NCBI RefSeq assembly: GCF_036320965.1
Contig: NC_092225.1
Coordinates: 2,175,756 to 2,239,755 of the forward strand
Source of the DNA: Panulirus ornatus
Lineage: Eukaryota > Arthropoda > Malacostraca > Decapoda > Palinuridae
Direction of reading: 5' to 3'
DNA length: 64,000 nucleotides
The translations under genes were made by a program, and so were the position numbers. Under the pieces are notes generated by a model that was given only the letters and a program-made list of their open reading frames with translations, did no database searches and was not told the origin of the DNA. Below, one piece after another: positions 41,081-51,049 of this stretch (position 1 is its first letter; each line of letters starts with the position of its first letter).

Positions 41081-41500
41081 CTAGCTAAAACCAGTTCTTA
41101 TGCTACTGGAAATTTTCATGCTAATGTTGATGGCTTCTAGAGCTCTCCTCATCTGTTTAGTCACTTTTTCGTGAGATATTCTAGCCCCGTTGTACTGGTT
41201 AGGCAGGCGCCCTAAATTATCCGTATGCACTACGAGAGCATCGGTCGTTTTGTGATTTCTCAAGTTAACCTTGTGTTCTACTTTCTTTTCGTCAACCCAA
41301 GTCCAGTCTTCCTTTAATGGGTGCGTTGATATTCGCCTTATGGAATCCTGTACACAACACTTGTTTGCCGCTACTCCGCTCGCTTGATTTACGCCTTGCA
41401 ACCTCGCTAATTTTCGTTCCGACGATGTGGCAATATCCATGCCTGTTTGTTGCCATATATCCAGCCATACAAGATATCCCCGTTTTTTTTTTTCTCTAGT
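41081..41500 (-). other. Unrecognised ORF segment, part of a 176-codon open frame
   Basis: An open frame on the minus strand (to 41608) whose first residues (MDALEMECFKTI) are a LINE relic. The rest contains DWTWVDEKKVEHKVNLRNHK, HTDNLGRLPNQYNGARISHE and MRRALEAINISMKI. I do not recognise it. It is hydrophilic with no signal peptide or membrane segment. It could be a decayed transposon protein or chance. Confidence 0.3.
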
Positions 41501-41559
41501 TATGCTCAGCTTACAGCCACACCTTGCTCTTACACTGTCATTCCTTACAAGAACAACCG

Positions 41560-41800
41560 CGCTCTCACAGTGTATCGTCTTGAAGCATTCCATCTCCAGA
41601 GCGTCCACCCTTTTCCTCTCGTTTGTATTCTAGGTCAAAGATGCGCATCCATGCAACGCCTTGGGACGACCATACCTTGACACATGCCCAGAGAATGGCC
41701 TCATCTAATTCCAAATTATTCTCGGTGCACTTAGAACTTAAGCGAACTTTCCCGTCCATCGTGATTCACTTTCGCCTCCATGGTTCCATTCGCTGGAATT
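41560..41800 (-). pseudogene. Old RTE-like LINE relic
   Basis: The minus strand keeps the equivalents of NGTMEAKVNH (about 41780) and MDALEMECFKTI (about 41600), in the order found in copy A ([22 protein letters not shown]). The sequence between is scrambled by indels. Confidence 0.6.
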
Positions 41801-41829
41801 TACGCTCTCACAAACCTGTGATTTAAGAA

Positions 41830-42250
41830 GAAATATCTCTAGATTTTGCATGTTACTAATGAGGCACAATTACTGTAATTTCATCTTGGACTAGAAATAT
41901 TTGTCAAGTCTGTTCTTAAACTGATATTGGAAGCTGCATTAACCTACTCTAAGTGATACTGAGCTTTTCAAAGAAATTACTATGCTTCATTCGAAGCAAA
42001 TCTTTTGCATAGGAGTTTCTATCTATTACTGCGGATGAACCCAGACAAATCTAGCCTTACATACCTCCTTATCTGGAGATCATAATATCCTCTTATATTG
42101 TTGAACACCTGTATCCAGCCACCACTTAACTCTCTCTGATCTATGTCAAATAAATTCAAACCGTCTTGTCGGCTATCACTGTCTCGCGGTTCGGGAATCA
42201 TCTCGGTAGCTCGTTGCTGTACCTCTCCTGTTCTGTCTATTTGTTTTCTC
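41830..42250. other. Unique DNA without recognised gene
   Basis: No ORF or repeat recognised. Confidence 0.4.
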
Positions 42251-42254
42251 AGGT

Positions 42255-42645
42255 AAGGTTTGGAAATATGTAGAGGACGAGTGAGGAGAAGTTGACTCCC
42301 TTACACATCAAGTGTTAAGGGAACAAGAAAAGGGAGACCGAGGGCGAGATGGAAGGATGGGGTATACTTTGAGTGATCGGAACCTGAACATGTACGAGGA
42401 TGTGAGGCGTGCAAGGGCTTAGGATAGAGTAATGTGAAACGATGAGGTATACGGGAGGCAAGCTGCTGTCAGTAGGCTGAATCAGGGGATATGAAGCGGT
42501 CGCAGGATACTAGAAGAAGAGGTCTCTGGGGCTTGGCTGTGGATAAGGGGCTCTGGTGCCGCTGCATTATACCTGACAGTTGTAAAGTGAATGTGTGCAA
42601 ATGAAGCTATTCTTCGTCTGCTCCTGGCGCTACCTCGCTGAAAAA
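42255..42645 (+). pseudogene. Old RTE-like LINE 3' relic
   Basis: Aligns with the end of the LINE ORF and long 3' UTR: GGGAGACCGAGGGCGAGATG (GRPR.RW-like), GTGATCGGAACCTGAACATG, GAGGTATACGGGAGGCAAGC, TATGAAGCGGT, GGGGCTTGGCTGTGGATAAG and CGCTACCTCGCTGA. It diverges by perhaps a quarter from the young copies. Confidence 0.7.
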
Positions 42646-42849
42646 GGTGAACGAGTATGTTATGTGAGGATGTATACGAAAATTCATTCGTATTCATATA
42701 AAGTTCCGAGTATAACCCACCGAGCACTGGTGACCAGGGTCAATAAGAGAACCTAAACGTGTGTAGGAGTTGGTGTGTGACATCCTGTGAGGTCTCTTCT
42801 GGATCATCCTAGTGGAAGATCACTGGGACTGGCGCCAGCACTCTGCTCC

Positions 42850-43146
42850 CCAGGGTTGTGCGTGTGTGTGTATGCGTGTGATTGCTATCCGTGTGTGACG
42901 AGGATAGCGTTATACACTCATGTTGCCCGTCACTTATCTTTACATGTATGTGCCATGTCTTTCCTCCTATTCATGTTCACCAGGCATCCGCCATTATCAT
43001 CGACCAGTCCCTAGGGAAGGATGTACAGCTGGTAGACGGTGGACTAGTTGTTCCGACGAGGATTCGAACCTATGCTGGTTTGATCCCAGGCGGCTCGTGC
43101 ATGCGTGACGGTCAGTAATGCTAACCGCTACGCCACGGAGATCCGT
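42850..43146 (-). mobile_element. tRNA-derived SINE, family 1
   Basis: On the minus strand, near 43135, TGGCGTAGCGG fits the pol III A-box consensus, followed by GTTAGCATTACTG; GGTTCGAATCC near 43066 fits the B box exactly. The A-B spacing is larger than in a tRNA because of an insertion. The body continues to a CA-rich tail at about 42860-42880. The right edge abuts a (GT)n near 43150. Confidence 0.7.
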
Positions 43147-43589
43147 GTGTATGTGTGTGTGTGTGTGTGTGTGTTATCTTCAGTACATCAGATCAGATGT
43201 TTTTACAATGATTTTTTTTTTTTCGAAATGTCATCTCCATACTTACTACGCTGCGATCTTTGACTCAGCGGTACAGCTTTTGAGAACAGTGGAACGAATC
43301 TTGGGCATGACTTGGAGTAGGAATGTGTGTGACGTCTGGTCTGACCCTGGTGGGTCAGGGTTAGATATCACGCAATCCTGACCAAGGTTCACACTGTCAT
43401 GGTTCAGCATAAGTGGGGCCGCAAAGGACACTTGGATTATCCGAAACTTTCGAGTCGAGGCAAACCTAAGCAGTGCTGGGAGGACCAACTGAGGAAATAT
43501 TAATCTCTCGATAACCAGCAAATGAAAAATAACGAATAGTAACGTTACGTCAGCCAGAACAATGGTAAAGTCACGATAACCATGAGATG

Positions 43590-44165
43590 GTGACCAACGA
43601 ATTGTAACGCCACGATGATCAACGAATGATAACCTCACGATGATCAACGAATGATGACATCACAATGATCAATGAATAGTAACATCACGATGATTAACAA
43701 ATGATAACATCACGATGATCAACGAATGGTAGCATCACGATGATTAACGAATGGTAGCATCACGATGATTAACGAATGATAACATAACGATGATCAACAA
43801 ATGATAACATCACGATGATCAACAAATGGTAGCATCACGATGATTAACGAATGATAACATGACGATGATCAACGAATGATAACATCACAATGATCAACGA
43901 ATGATAACATCACGATGATCAACAAATGGTAACATCACTTTGATCAGCGATGATAACCAACAAAAGATAACCGTAAAATGACAAGCGAATGAACGTTATG
44001 ATGACAAGCGAATGGAAACATTACGACGACGAAAGAATGATGACATCACCTAATGAGGGGAAGCGTTACGATAACCAAAGGATGGTGACGTCACGATGAA
44101 CACTGTATGGGGATGTCACCATAACCAAAGACTCGTGTCGTCATCTAGAGTCTAGACCAACGAAT
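43590..44165. repeat. 25-bp minisatellite
   Basis: About 20 or more units of AACGAATGATAACATCACGA plus TGATC, nearly regular between 43600 and 43950 and degenerate to the right. Confidence 0.92.
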
Positions 44166-44621
44166 GGCAACATCACTAACGTGAGAGATAGTGTGGAGTG
44201 TGGTGATACACTAGAACTGAAACCTTTCCTCTCCTCATCCCCGTATCTACGAGTGCTACATATTGCTATCATGTAACATGCACTGTTTCTCGTATTTGCT
44301 TCCTTCTCTAATCTTGCTGTCCTCCTTCTCCTTTTCTTCCCACCCTCTTTCTTATATTCCTTACATCGTATATGTTTGCCCATCTTTCATAAAGTTGAAG
44401 TCCAAGCATTTACTTTCTCCGTTCATCTTTCTTCTCTTGCTGTTGTTATCCGTTACGTATTCTTTACCTCAAAGAATCAAGAAAAGCACTGCTGGTGAAG
44501 GGATTCTCGTTACTCGAAAAGAGATTCTTTCTCTCGCACACACCTTTCGAGAAGCATGAGGCTGAAGGAACCGAGATCACTCGCCTCAAGTCTTTTCTAA
44601 GACGTGGCGAGAAGCCATTCA
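44166..44621. other. Unique DNA without recognised gene
   Basis: Pyrimidine-rich stretch (about 44220-44450). No supported ORF. Confidence 0.4.
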
Positions 44622-44655
44622 CACACACACACACACACACTCATATATGTATATA

Positions 44656-44743
<88 letters not shown>

Positions 44744-44746
44744 TTT
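44622..44746. repeat. (CA)n-(TA)n-T-run compound microsatellite
   Basis: About 20 bp CA, 80 bp TA and about 19 T, leading into a LINE 3' fragment on the minus strand. Confidence 0.95.
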
Positions 44747-44789
44747 GCTTTGTCGCTATCTCCCGCGTTTGCGAGTGCTCATCCTCCTC

Positions 44790-44797
<8 letters not shown>
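44745..44797. mobile_element. Micro-chimera of LINE 3' end (minus) and LINE ORF start (plus)
   Basis: The first about 30 bp (TTTGTCGCTATCTCCCGCGT) is the antisense LINE terminal stem-loop. It is fused to GTGCTCATCCTCCTCGAA, which is the sense strand of LINE codons 12-17. (TA)n flanks both sides. Confidence 0.6.

Positions 44798-44873
<76 letters not shown>
44795..44873. repeat. (TA)n microsatellite, tail of SIDE 2
   Basis: About 78 bp of TA. Confidence 0.95.
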
Positions 44874-44874
<1 letters not shown>

Positions 44875-44875
<1 letters not shown>

Positions 44876-45099
44876 CACAGTATTCGCCATTTCCCGCGTT
44901 ACCAAGGTAGCGTTAAGAACAGAGGACTGGACCTTTGAGGGAATATCCTCACCTGGCCCCCTCCTCTGTTCCTTCTTTTGGAAAATTAAAAAAAATTGAG
45001 AGGGGAGGATTTCCAGCCCCCCGCTCCCTTCCCTTTTAGTCACCTTCTACGACACGCAGGGAATACGTGGGAAGTATTCTTTCTCCCCTATCCCCAGTG

Positions 45100-45103
<4 letters not shown>
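44875..45103 (-). mobile_element. SIDE copy 2, complete
   Basis: On the minus strand the order is CCCC..GGGGATAGGGG, GAATAC/GTATTC, GTCGTAGAAGGTGAC, AGGGAGCGGGGGGCTGGAAA, the element-specific middle (GGGGCCAGGTGAGGATATTC), then the LINE-type terminal block CGCTACCTTGGTAACGCGGG and a TA tail at 44795-44873. (TA)n also borders the 5' edge (45103-45180). No ORF. Confidence 0.82.

Positions 45104-45180
<77 letters not shown>
45103..45180. repeat. (TA)n microsatellite
   Basis: About 78 bp of pure TA between SIDE 2 and a SINE-like element. Confidence 0.95.
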
Positions 45181-45181
<1 letters not shown>

Positions 45182-45182
<1 letters not shown>

Positions 45183-45370
45183 ACCATGTAATCTACGCAA
45201 GATATATGATGTAAACTATGTACCATGATACTCCTAGAATCGACCACGGTCCATTTGGGTGAGAGCCAGGTAGCCTAAGCCCTCGGCCACGACGAGCTTA
45301 AAACATCATCTCCAACGTCACCATCTGCTGACTCACGGAGCTTGTGATGCGTCACGCATCCTTGCGAGGT
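45182..45370 (-). mobile_element. tRNA-like SINE family 2, copy a
   Basis: On the minus strand: a head with GATGCGTGACGCATCACAAG (about 45369), then GTCGTGGCCGAGGGCTTAGG (A-box-like, Leu/Ser type), CACCCAAATGGACCGTGGTC, GATTC (B-box-like with one base missing) and the body block GTACATAGTTTAC. The shared blocks with copies b and c define the family. Confidence 0.6.
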
Positions 45371-45394
45371 GGAAATATTGCCGCTCACGCTCTG

Positions 45395-45595
45395 GGCAGA
45401 AAGAGAAGGCTTTTAATCATCATATCATAGCCTAGACATAACGCTACCTGGCTGCCACTCAGATGGACCGTGGTTCGATTCGTGGGGTATTGTGGTACAT
45501 AGTTTATATTAGGTATCACGTGTACATTGCCGTAGTCCCCTGGGAATAGATTAAACATTCTCCTTTCCTTGTCATGGGTTTAACAGCAGTATGTG
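45395..45595 (+). mobile_element. tRNA-like SINE family 2, copy b
   Basis: Begins near the pseudo-tRNA region (GCTACCTGGCTGCCACTCAG), then ATGGACCGTGGTTCGATTCG (B box), GGTACATAGTTTATATTAGG and a 3' block GATTAAACATTCTCCTTTCC with CTTGTC. It lacks the palindromic head of copies a and c. Confidence 0.6.
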
Positions 45596-45835
45596 GTAAG
45601 ATGCGTGATGCATCACAAGATCCGGGAATCAGCGAAGGGTTGCAGAGATGCTGCTTCAAGCTGATCGTGGCTTAGGGGTTAGGTCACCTGGGTGCCAAGT
45701 AGATGGACCGGGGTTCGAGTCTTGGGGTACAGTGGTAAATAGTTTAAATGAGATATCAAATGTACATTACATGGTTGGTACGTACATCGCCGTAGTGCCT
45801 TAGGTGTTGATTAAAGATTCTCCCTTCCTTGTCCA
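45596..45835 (+). mobile_element. tRNA-like SINE family 2, copy c
   Basis: Head AAGATGCGTGATGCATCACA, then CGTGGCTTAGGGGTTAGGTC, GGACCGGGGTTCGAGTCTTG (B box), GTGGTAAATAGTTTAAATGA and the 3' block GATTAAAGATTCTCCCTTCC. It is inverted relative to copy a, with copy b between them. Confidence 0.62.
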
Positions 45836-46038
45836 TATATATGCTGTATTCTGACGGGTCCAGTCTCCTCCCTAGGGTCATCTTCAGTACGTGTGACATC
45901 CGTAGTGTTTCGGAGTTCGTCCAGTTGGTTGGCATTTAAGATTCTTATTTCTTAATTTTTTTTTTCATTTTTAGGAATTTGGTCTGCTTGTTTGTGGAAT
46001 ACTTAGTGACACATTTGTAAAATTTGGTATAGCCTTAA

Positions 46039-46150
<112 letters not shown>

Positions 46151-46229
46151 GTTTAGATATTAAAGTAATGAAAGTTTTCTTTCCCCACAGGTGAGCGAGG
46201 TGAGGCCTTCATGAGGCAGCCACAGATGG

Positions 46230-47090
46230 TATAACACTGAGGTACATCACCAGGTGATGTGAGTAACACTGAGGTACATCACCAGGTGATGTGAGTAACA
46301 CTGAGGTACATCACCAGGTGAGGTGAGTAACACTGAGGTACATCACCAGGTGAGGTGAGTAACACTGAGATACTGTACCAGGTAAGATACAGTACCTGGG
46401 GGTGAATAATTCAAAGGTAGAACAAATGGTGAGGTGAGTTACACCATCTAGTGAGATGAGTAACATGGAGGTACAGCATCAAGTGAGGTAAATAGCACTA
46501 GGAAAGTGCTGAGTTACGGCACCAAGCAGTATGAGTAACACCTGGCTTCTATATGAAGATTGGTAACACTGGAGATACTAATGAGGATCGGTAACACTGG
46601 AGATACTAATGAGGATCGGTAACACTGGTGGTTTAAGCAGTGGTTGGTAATACTGGGGGCATATGCGAAAGTTGGTAACCCTGATTTTTCTTTAGGGCCG
46701 TGCATGAGTGTTAGTAACAGTGTGTGTACATTTGAGGGTTAGGAACCACACGGGATGTATGTGAGGGTTGGTAACGCTGGACTGTATACGTAAGTGTGGT
46801 CAATACTGTGGTGTGTCTGAAGTTTGAATCACTGATGGTTATGTGAACGTTGAAAACACAGGTGCCATACGTGAAAGTTGGTAACACTGCAGGTGTATGT
46901 AAAGTATGGTAACACTGGGGTTGCATGTGAGGAATGGTTACACTGTGGGGATATGTGAGAGCTGGGATACATTAACGTTCATGACACTGGGGATGTATGT
47001 GAACCTTGGTACCACTAGAGGTTGTATGAGGAGAATGGAAACACTTGGTGATATATGAAGGTTGGAAATGCCCTGGCGTTAGTGTGCGTT
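46230..47090. repeat. 32-bp minisatellite with degenerate continuation
   Basis: Four to five clean units of AACACTGAGGTACATCACCA (46233-46390), then progressively diverged GGTAACACTGG-type units to about 47090, including a clean pair near 46565-46630. Confidence 0.85.
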
Positions 47091-47109
47091 GGGAGGTAGC
47101 GACACTAGT

Positions 47110-47665
47110 CAGTGGAGTAGTCAGTGGAGAGGTAGCGACACTGATGTGTGTCAGTGGGAGAGTAAGTGACAATCGACTGGTGTCAGTGGGAGGTAGTGAC
47201 ATCGATGGTGTCAGTGGGAGGTAGCGACACTGATGGTGTCAGTGGGAGGTAGTGACATCGATGGTGTCAGTGGGAGGTAGTGACATCGATGGTGTCAGTG
47301 GGAGGTGGCGACACTGATGGTGTCAGTGGGAGGTAGTGACATCGATGGTGTCAGTGGGAGGTAGTGACATCGATGGTGTCAGTGGGAGGTAGTGACACTG
47401 ATGGTGTCAGTGGGAGGTAGTGACACTGATGGTGTCAGTGGGAGGTAGTGACACTGATGGTGTCAGTGCGAGGTAGTGACATCGATGGTGTCAGTGGGAG
47501 GTGGCGACACTGATGGTGTCAGTGGGAGGTAGTGACACTGATGGTGTCAGTGGGAGGTGGCGACACTGTTGGTGTCAGTGGGAGGTAGTGACACTGATGG
47601 TGTCAGTGGGAGGTAGTGACACTCTTGGTGTCAGTGGGTGGTAGTGACACTGATGTTGTCAGTGG
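47110..47665. repeat. 28-bp minisatellite
   Basis: About 19 units of GACACTGATGGTGTCAGTGG plus GAGGTAGT. Two main variants (CACTGAT and CATCGAT) alternate, giving a higher-order pattern. Confidence 0.93.
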
Positions 47666-47689
47666 AAATGGTAACAGTGGTAGTGGTTG

Positions 47690-48235
47690 GATAATTGGTA
47701 GCCACAATGTTCCTGTCATAACATACAACCCTTGTGGTACACATGTTAGCAGCTGACCAGACACGAACTCCAGGCATATAGTGGAGGGTCTGTATCTCTT
47801 GAAACCTTTTATGTACGCACAAGTATCGGGGTTGGAAGGAAGAAGTGGGACTTAAAGGAGTCCCTGTGCGATATATGTATTGGATACTAGGTTTGACTCT
47901 GCCAATTTTTGGGAATTTAATAGGATTTAAGATTGGACGTTTTCCATGTTTATATCAATGCCCGTGAGTGTTGCCAAATTCAATATGTCGATTTCCTTCT
48001 ATCACTTTTTTTTTAAGAAGATCCAAATATGAAGAAAAATCTAGAATGAACTCAAATAAGGGAACTGCCAAGAAATATCAACAAAAAGCTCGTGGGAGTA
48101 ATGAAAGAGCAGCCACCAAAGAACAGATGTCTGGAAATGTTATAGGAAATTATCGAAACTAAAGACCGGAAGTTAACCTAACTAGAGGAGGTAAGGAAAC
48201 TGTGGAGTGCATCTAAGAATCATGAAGGGCGTCGT
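47690..48235. other. Unique DNA without recognised gene
   Basis: A 64-codon basic ORF at 47968-48162 has no recognisable motif. Not supported as a gene. Confidence 0.4.
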
Positions 48236-48425
48236 GGACGGCGTGCGGTCAGTGGGCAGATCCGAGTCATGTCAAGCGGTCAGGGGACACCACGAAATTA
48301 GTCTACGGGTCTTGGCTTTGGATGGTGGGCTCAGGTGTCTGTTTATAGTACATGACAGCCAGAGAGTGGATGTGAGCGAATGAAGCCGTTGTTCGTCTGT
48401 TCCTGACGCTACGTCATGAAGAGAG
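48236..48425 (+). pseudogene. Old RTE-like LINE 3' UTR relic
   Basis: Keeps GTGCGGTCAGTGGGCAGATC, GGTCTTGGCTTTGGATGGTG, CATGACAGCCAGAGAGTGGA, GTGAGCGAATGAAGCCG and a damaged terminal CTGACGCTACGTCATG block. Confidence 0.6.
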
Positions 48426-48441
48426 AAACGATAAACACACA

Positions 48442-50822
48442 TGTGGCATGAGAAAGGTGGGAGGTGGGCAGATTAGAAAGGGTAGTGAGTGGTGAGATGA
48501 AGCAAAAGTTGTTAGTTAAAGAGAAAAGAGATGCGTTTAGACGATACTTTCAAGGATGGAGTGCAAATAACTGGGAGATGTACAAAAGAAAGCGGCAAGA
48601 GGTCGAGAGGAAGGTGCAAGGATTGAAAAAGAGGGCAAATGAGAGTTGGGGTCAGAGAGTATCATTAAACTTTCGGGAGAATACAGAGATGTTTTAGAAA
48701 GAGGTTATTAACGTGCGTAAGACAAGAAAACAAATGGGAACATCGGTAAAGGAGGCAAGTGTGGAAGTGGTAATAAGTAGTGATGAAGTGAGAAGGAGAT
48801 GGAGTGAGTATTTCAAAGGTTTGCTGATTGTGTATGATGATAAAGGGGCAGAAATAGGGGGTTTTGGTTAGGGTGGTGTGCGAAGTGAGAGGTTCAAGGA
48901 GAATGGTTTGGTTAAGAGAGAAGAGGTAGTGAAAGCTTTGCGGCAAGGCGGCGGGTTTGGATGGTATTGCAGTGGAATCTATCAGGGTGACTGTTTTGTT
49001 GGTTGATTGGTAATGATATATAATGAATGTATGGACCATGGTGAAGTGCCAGAGGATTGGCGGAATGCATGCATAGTGCAAGGGGGATAAAGGTGAGTGT
49101 TCAAACCACAGGGGCATAAGTCTGTTGAGTATTCCTGGAAAATGATATGGGAGGGTAGTGATTGAGAGGGTGAAGGAATGCACAGAGCATCAGACTGGGG
49201 AAGAGAAGTGTGGTTTCAGAAGTGGTAGAGGATGTGTGGATCAGGTGTTTGCTTTGAAGAATGTATGTGAGAAATAGTTAGAAAAACAGATGGAACTGTA
49301 TGTAGCATTTATGGATCTGGAGAAGGCATATGATGGGGTTGATAGAGATGCTATGTGGAAGGTATTAAGAGTATATAATGTGGGAGGTAAGTTGCTATAA
49401 GCCGTGAAAAGTGTTTATCTAGGATGTAAAGCATGTTTACGAGTAGGAAGAGAGAAGAGCGACTGGTTCCCCGTAAATGTCGGTCTGGGGCAGGGGTGTG
49501 TGATGTTCCCATGGTTGTTTAATTTTCTATGGATGGTGTGGTTAGGGATATAAATGCAAGAGTTTAGGAGAGGGGGGCGAGTCTGCAGTCTGTTGTGGAT
49601 GAGAGGCCTTAGGAAGTGAGTCAGTTGTTGTTCGCTGATGATACAGCTCTACTGCCTGATTCGAGTGAGAAACTACAGAAGTTGGTGACTGAGTTTGGAA
49701 AAGTTTGTGAAAGGAGAAATTTGTGAGTAAATATGAATAAGAGCAAGGATATTAGGTTCAGTAGGATTGAGGGACAAGTTGAATTGGATGCAAGTTTGAG
49801 TGAAGAAAATCTGGAGAAAGTGAAGTGTTTTAGGTATCTGGGAGTGGACTTAGCAGCAGATGGAACCATGGAAGCGGGAGTGAGTCACAGGGTGGAGGAG
49901 GGGGCGAAGGTTCTGGAAGCGATGAAGAATTGTGGAAGGAGAGAACGTTATCTCGGAGAGCGAAAATGGGTATGTTTGAAGGAACAGTGGTTCCAACAAT
50001 GTTGTATGGTTGCGAGGCATGGGCTATAGATAGGGTTGTACGGAGGAGGGTGTATGTGTTGGAAATGAAATGATTGAGGACAATATGTGGTGTGTGGTGG
50101 TTTGATCGAGTAAGTAATGAAAGGATAAGAGAGATGTGTGGAAATAAAAAGAGTGTGGTTGAGAGAGCAGAAGAGGATGTGTTGCAATGGTTTGGACATG
50201 TGGGGAGAATGAGTGAGGAAAGATTGACAATGAGGGTATATGTGTCAGAGGTGGAGGGATTAAGGGGAAAGGATGGAGTGAAAAAGAATTTGAGCTATCA
50301 GGGCCTGAACATACAGGAGGGTGAGAGGCGTGCAGGGAATAGATTAAATTGAAACGATGTGGTATACTGGGGTCGACGTGCCGTCAGTGGACTGAACCTT
50401 GGCATGTGAAGCGTCTAGGTAAACCATGGAAAGGTCTGTGGGGTCTGGATGTGGATAGGGAGCCTTGGTTTCGGTGCATTACACATGACAGCTAGAGACT
50501 GAGTGTGAACGAATGTGGCCTTTGTTGTCTGTTTTCCTGGAGCTACCTCGCTGAAGCGGGGGGTAACGATGCTGCTTCCTGTAGGGTGGGGTAGCGACAG
50601 GAATGGATGAAGACAAGCATGTATGAATCTGCACATGTGTATATATGTATGTCTGTGTATGTGAATGCATATGCTATATATGTTGATATATATACGTATA
50701 TGTGCTTGTATGGGCGTTTATGTATGTATATGTGCATATGAGTGGTTGGGCCATTCTTCGTCTGTTTTCTGGCGCTACTCCGCTGACGCGGGAAACAGCG
50801 ATAAAGTATGATAAATAGATAG
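48442..50822 (+). pseudogene. RTE-like LINE copy K, 5' truncated and decayed
   Basis: Starts at about residue 335 (GMRKVGG equivalent) and runs to the terminal stem-loop (CTGACGCGGGAAACAGCG, about 50775-50800). Recognisable pieces: ESWGQRVSLNFREN (about 48640), [20 protein letters not shown] (about 49215-49270), a KAYDGVDRDA equivalent (about 49330), LLFADDTAL (about 49625-49655), [17 protein letters not shown] (about 49830), [20 protein letters not shown] (about 50135-50195). Many stops and indels, and the sequence is older than A, B and N. Confidence 0.85.
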
Positions 50823-50832
50823 ATTATTTTTC

Positions 50833-51002
50833 ATTCATATTTGCCATTTCCCGCGTTAGCGAGGTAGCGTTAAGAACAGAGGACTGAGAATTAGAGGGAA
50901 TATCCTCACTTGGCCCCCTTCTGTGTTCCTTCTTTTGGAAAATCAAAAAAAAAAACAGGAAGGGAGGATTTCCACCCCCCCTGGTCCCTCCCCTCTTAAT
51001 CG

Positions 51003-51006
<4 letters not shown>
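50833..51006 (-). mobile_element. SIDE copy 3, 5' truncated
   Basis: On the minus strand, the 3' terminal block CGCTACCTCGCTAACGCGGG and the middle are present. The 5' block is kept only to about AAGGCGATTAAGAGGGG, where (TA)n (51006-51046) interrupts. It faces LINE K tail to tail. Confidence 0.8.

Positions 51007-51046
<40 letters not shown>
51006..51046. repeat. (TA)n microsatellite
   Basis: About 40 bp of TA. Confidence 0.93.
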
Positions 51047-51048
<2 letters not shown>

Positions 51049-51049
51049 A

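Noticed and set aside
43590..44165. CRISPR-like array of 25-bp repeats
   Set aside because: Units are contiguous without unique spacers, in a eukaryotic genome; it is a minisatellite.
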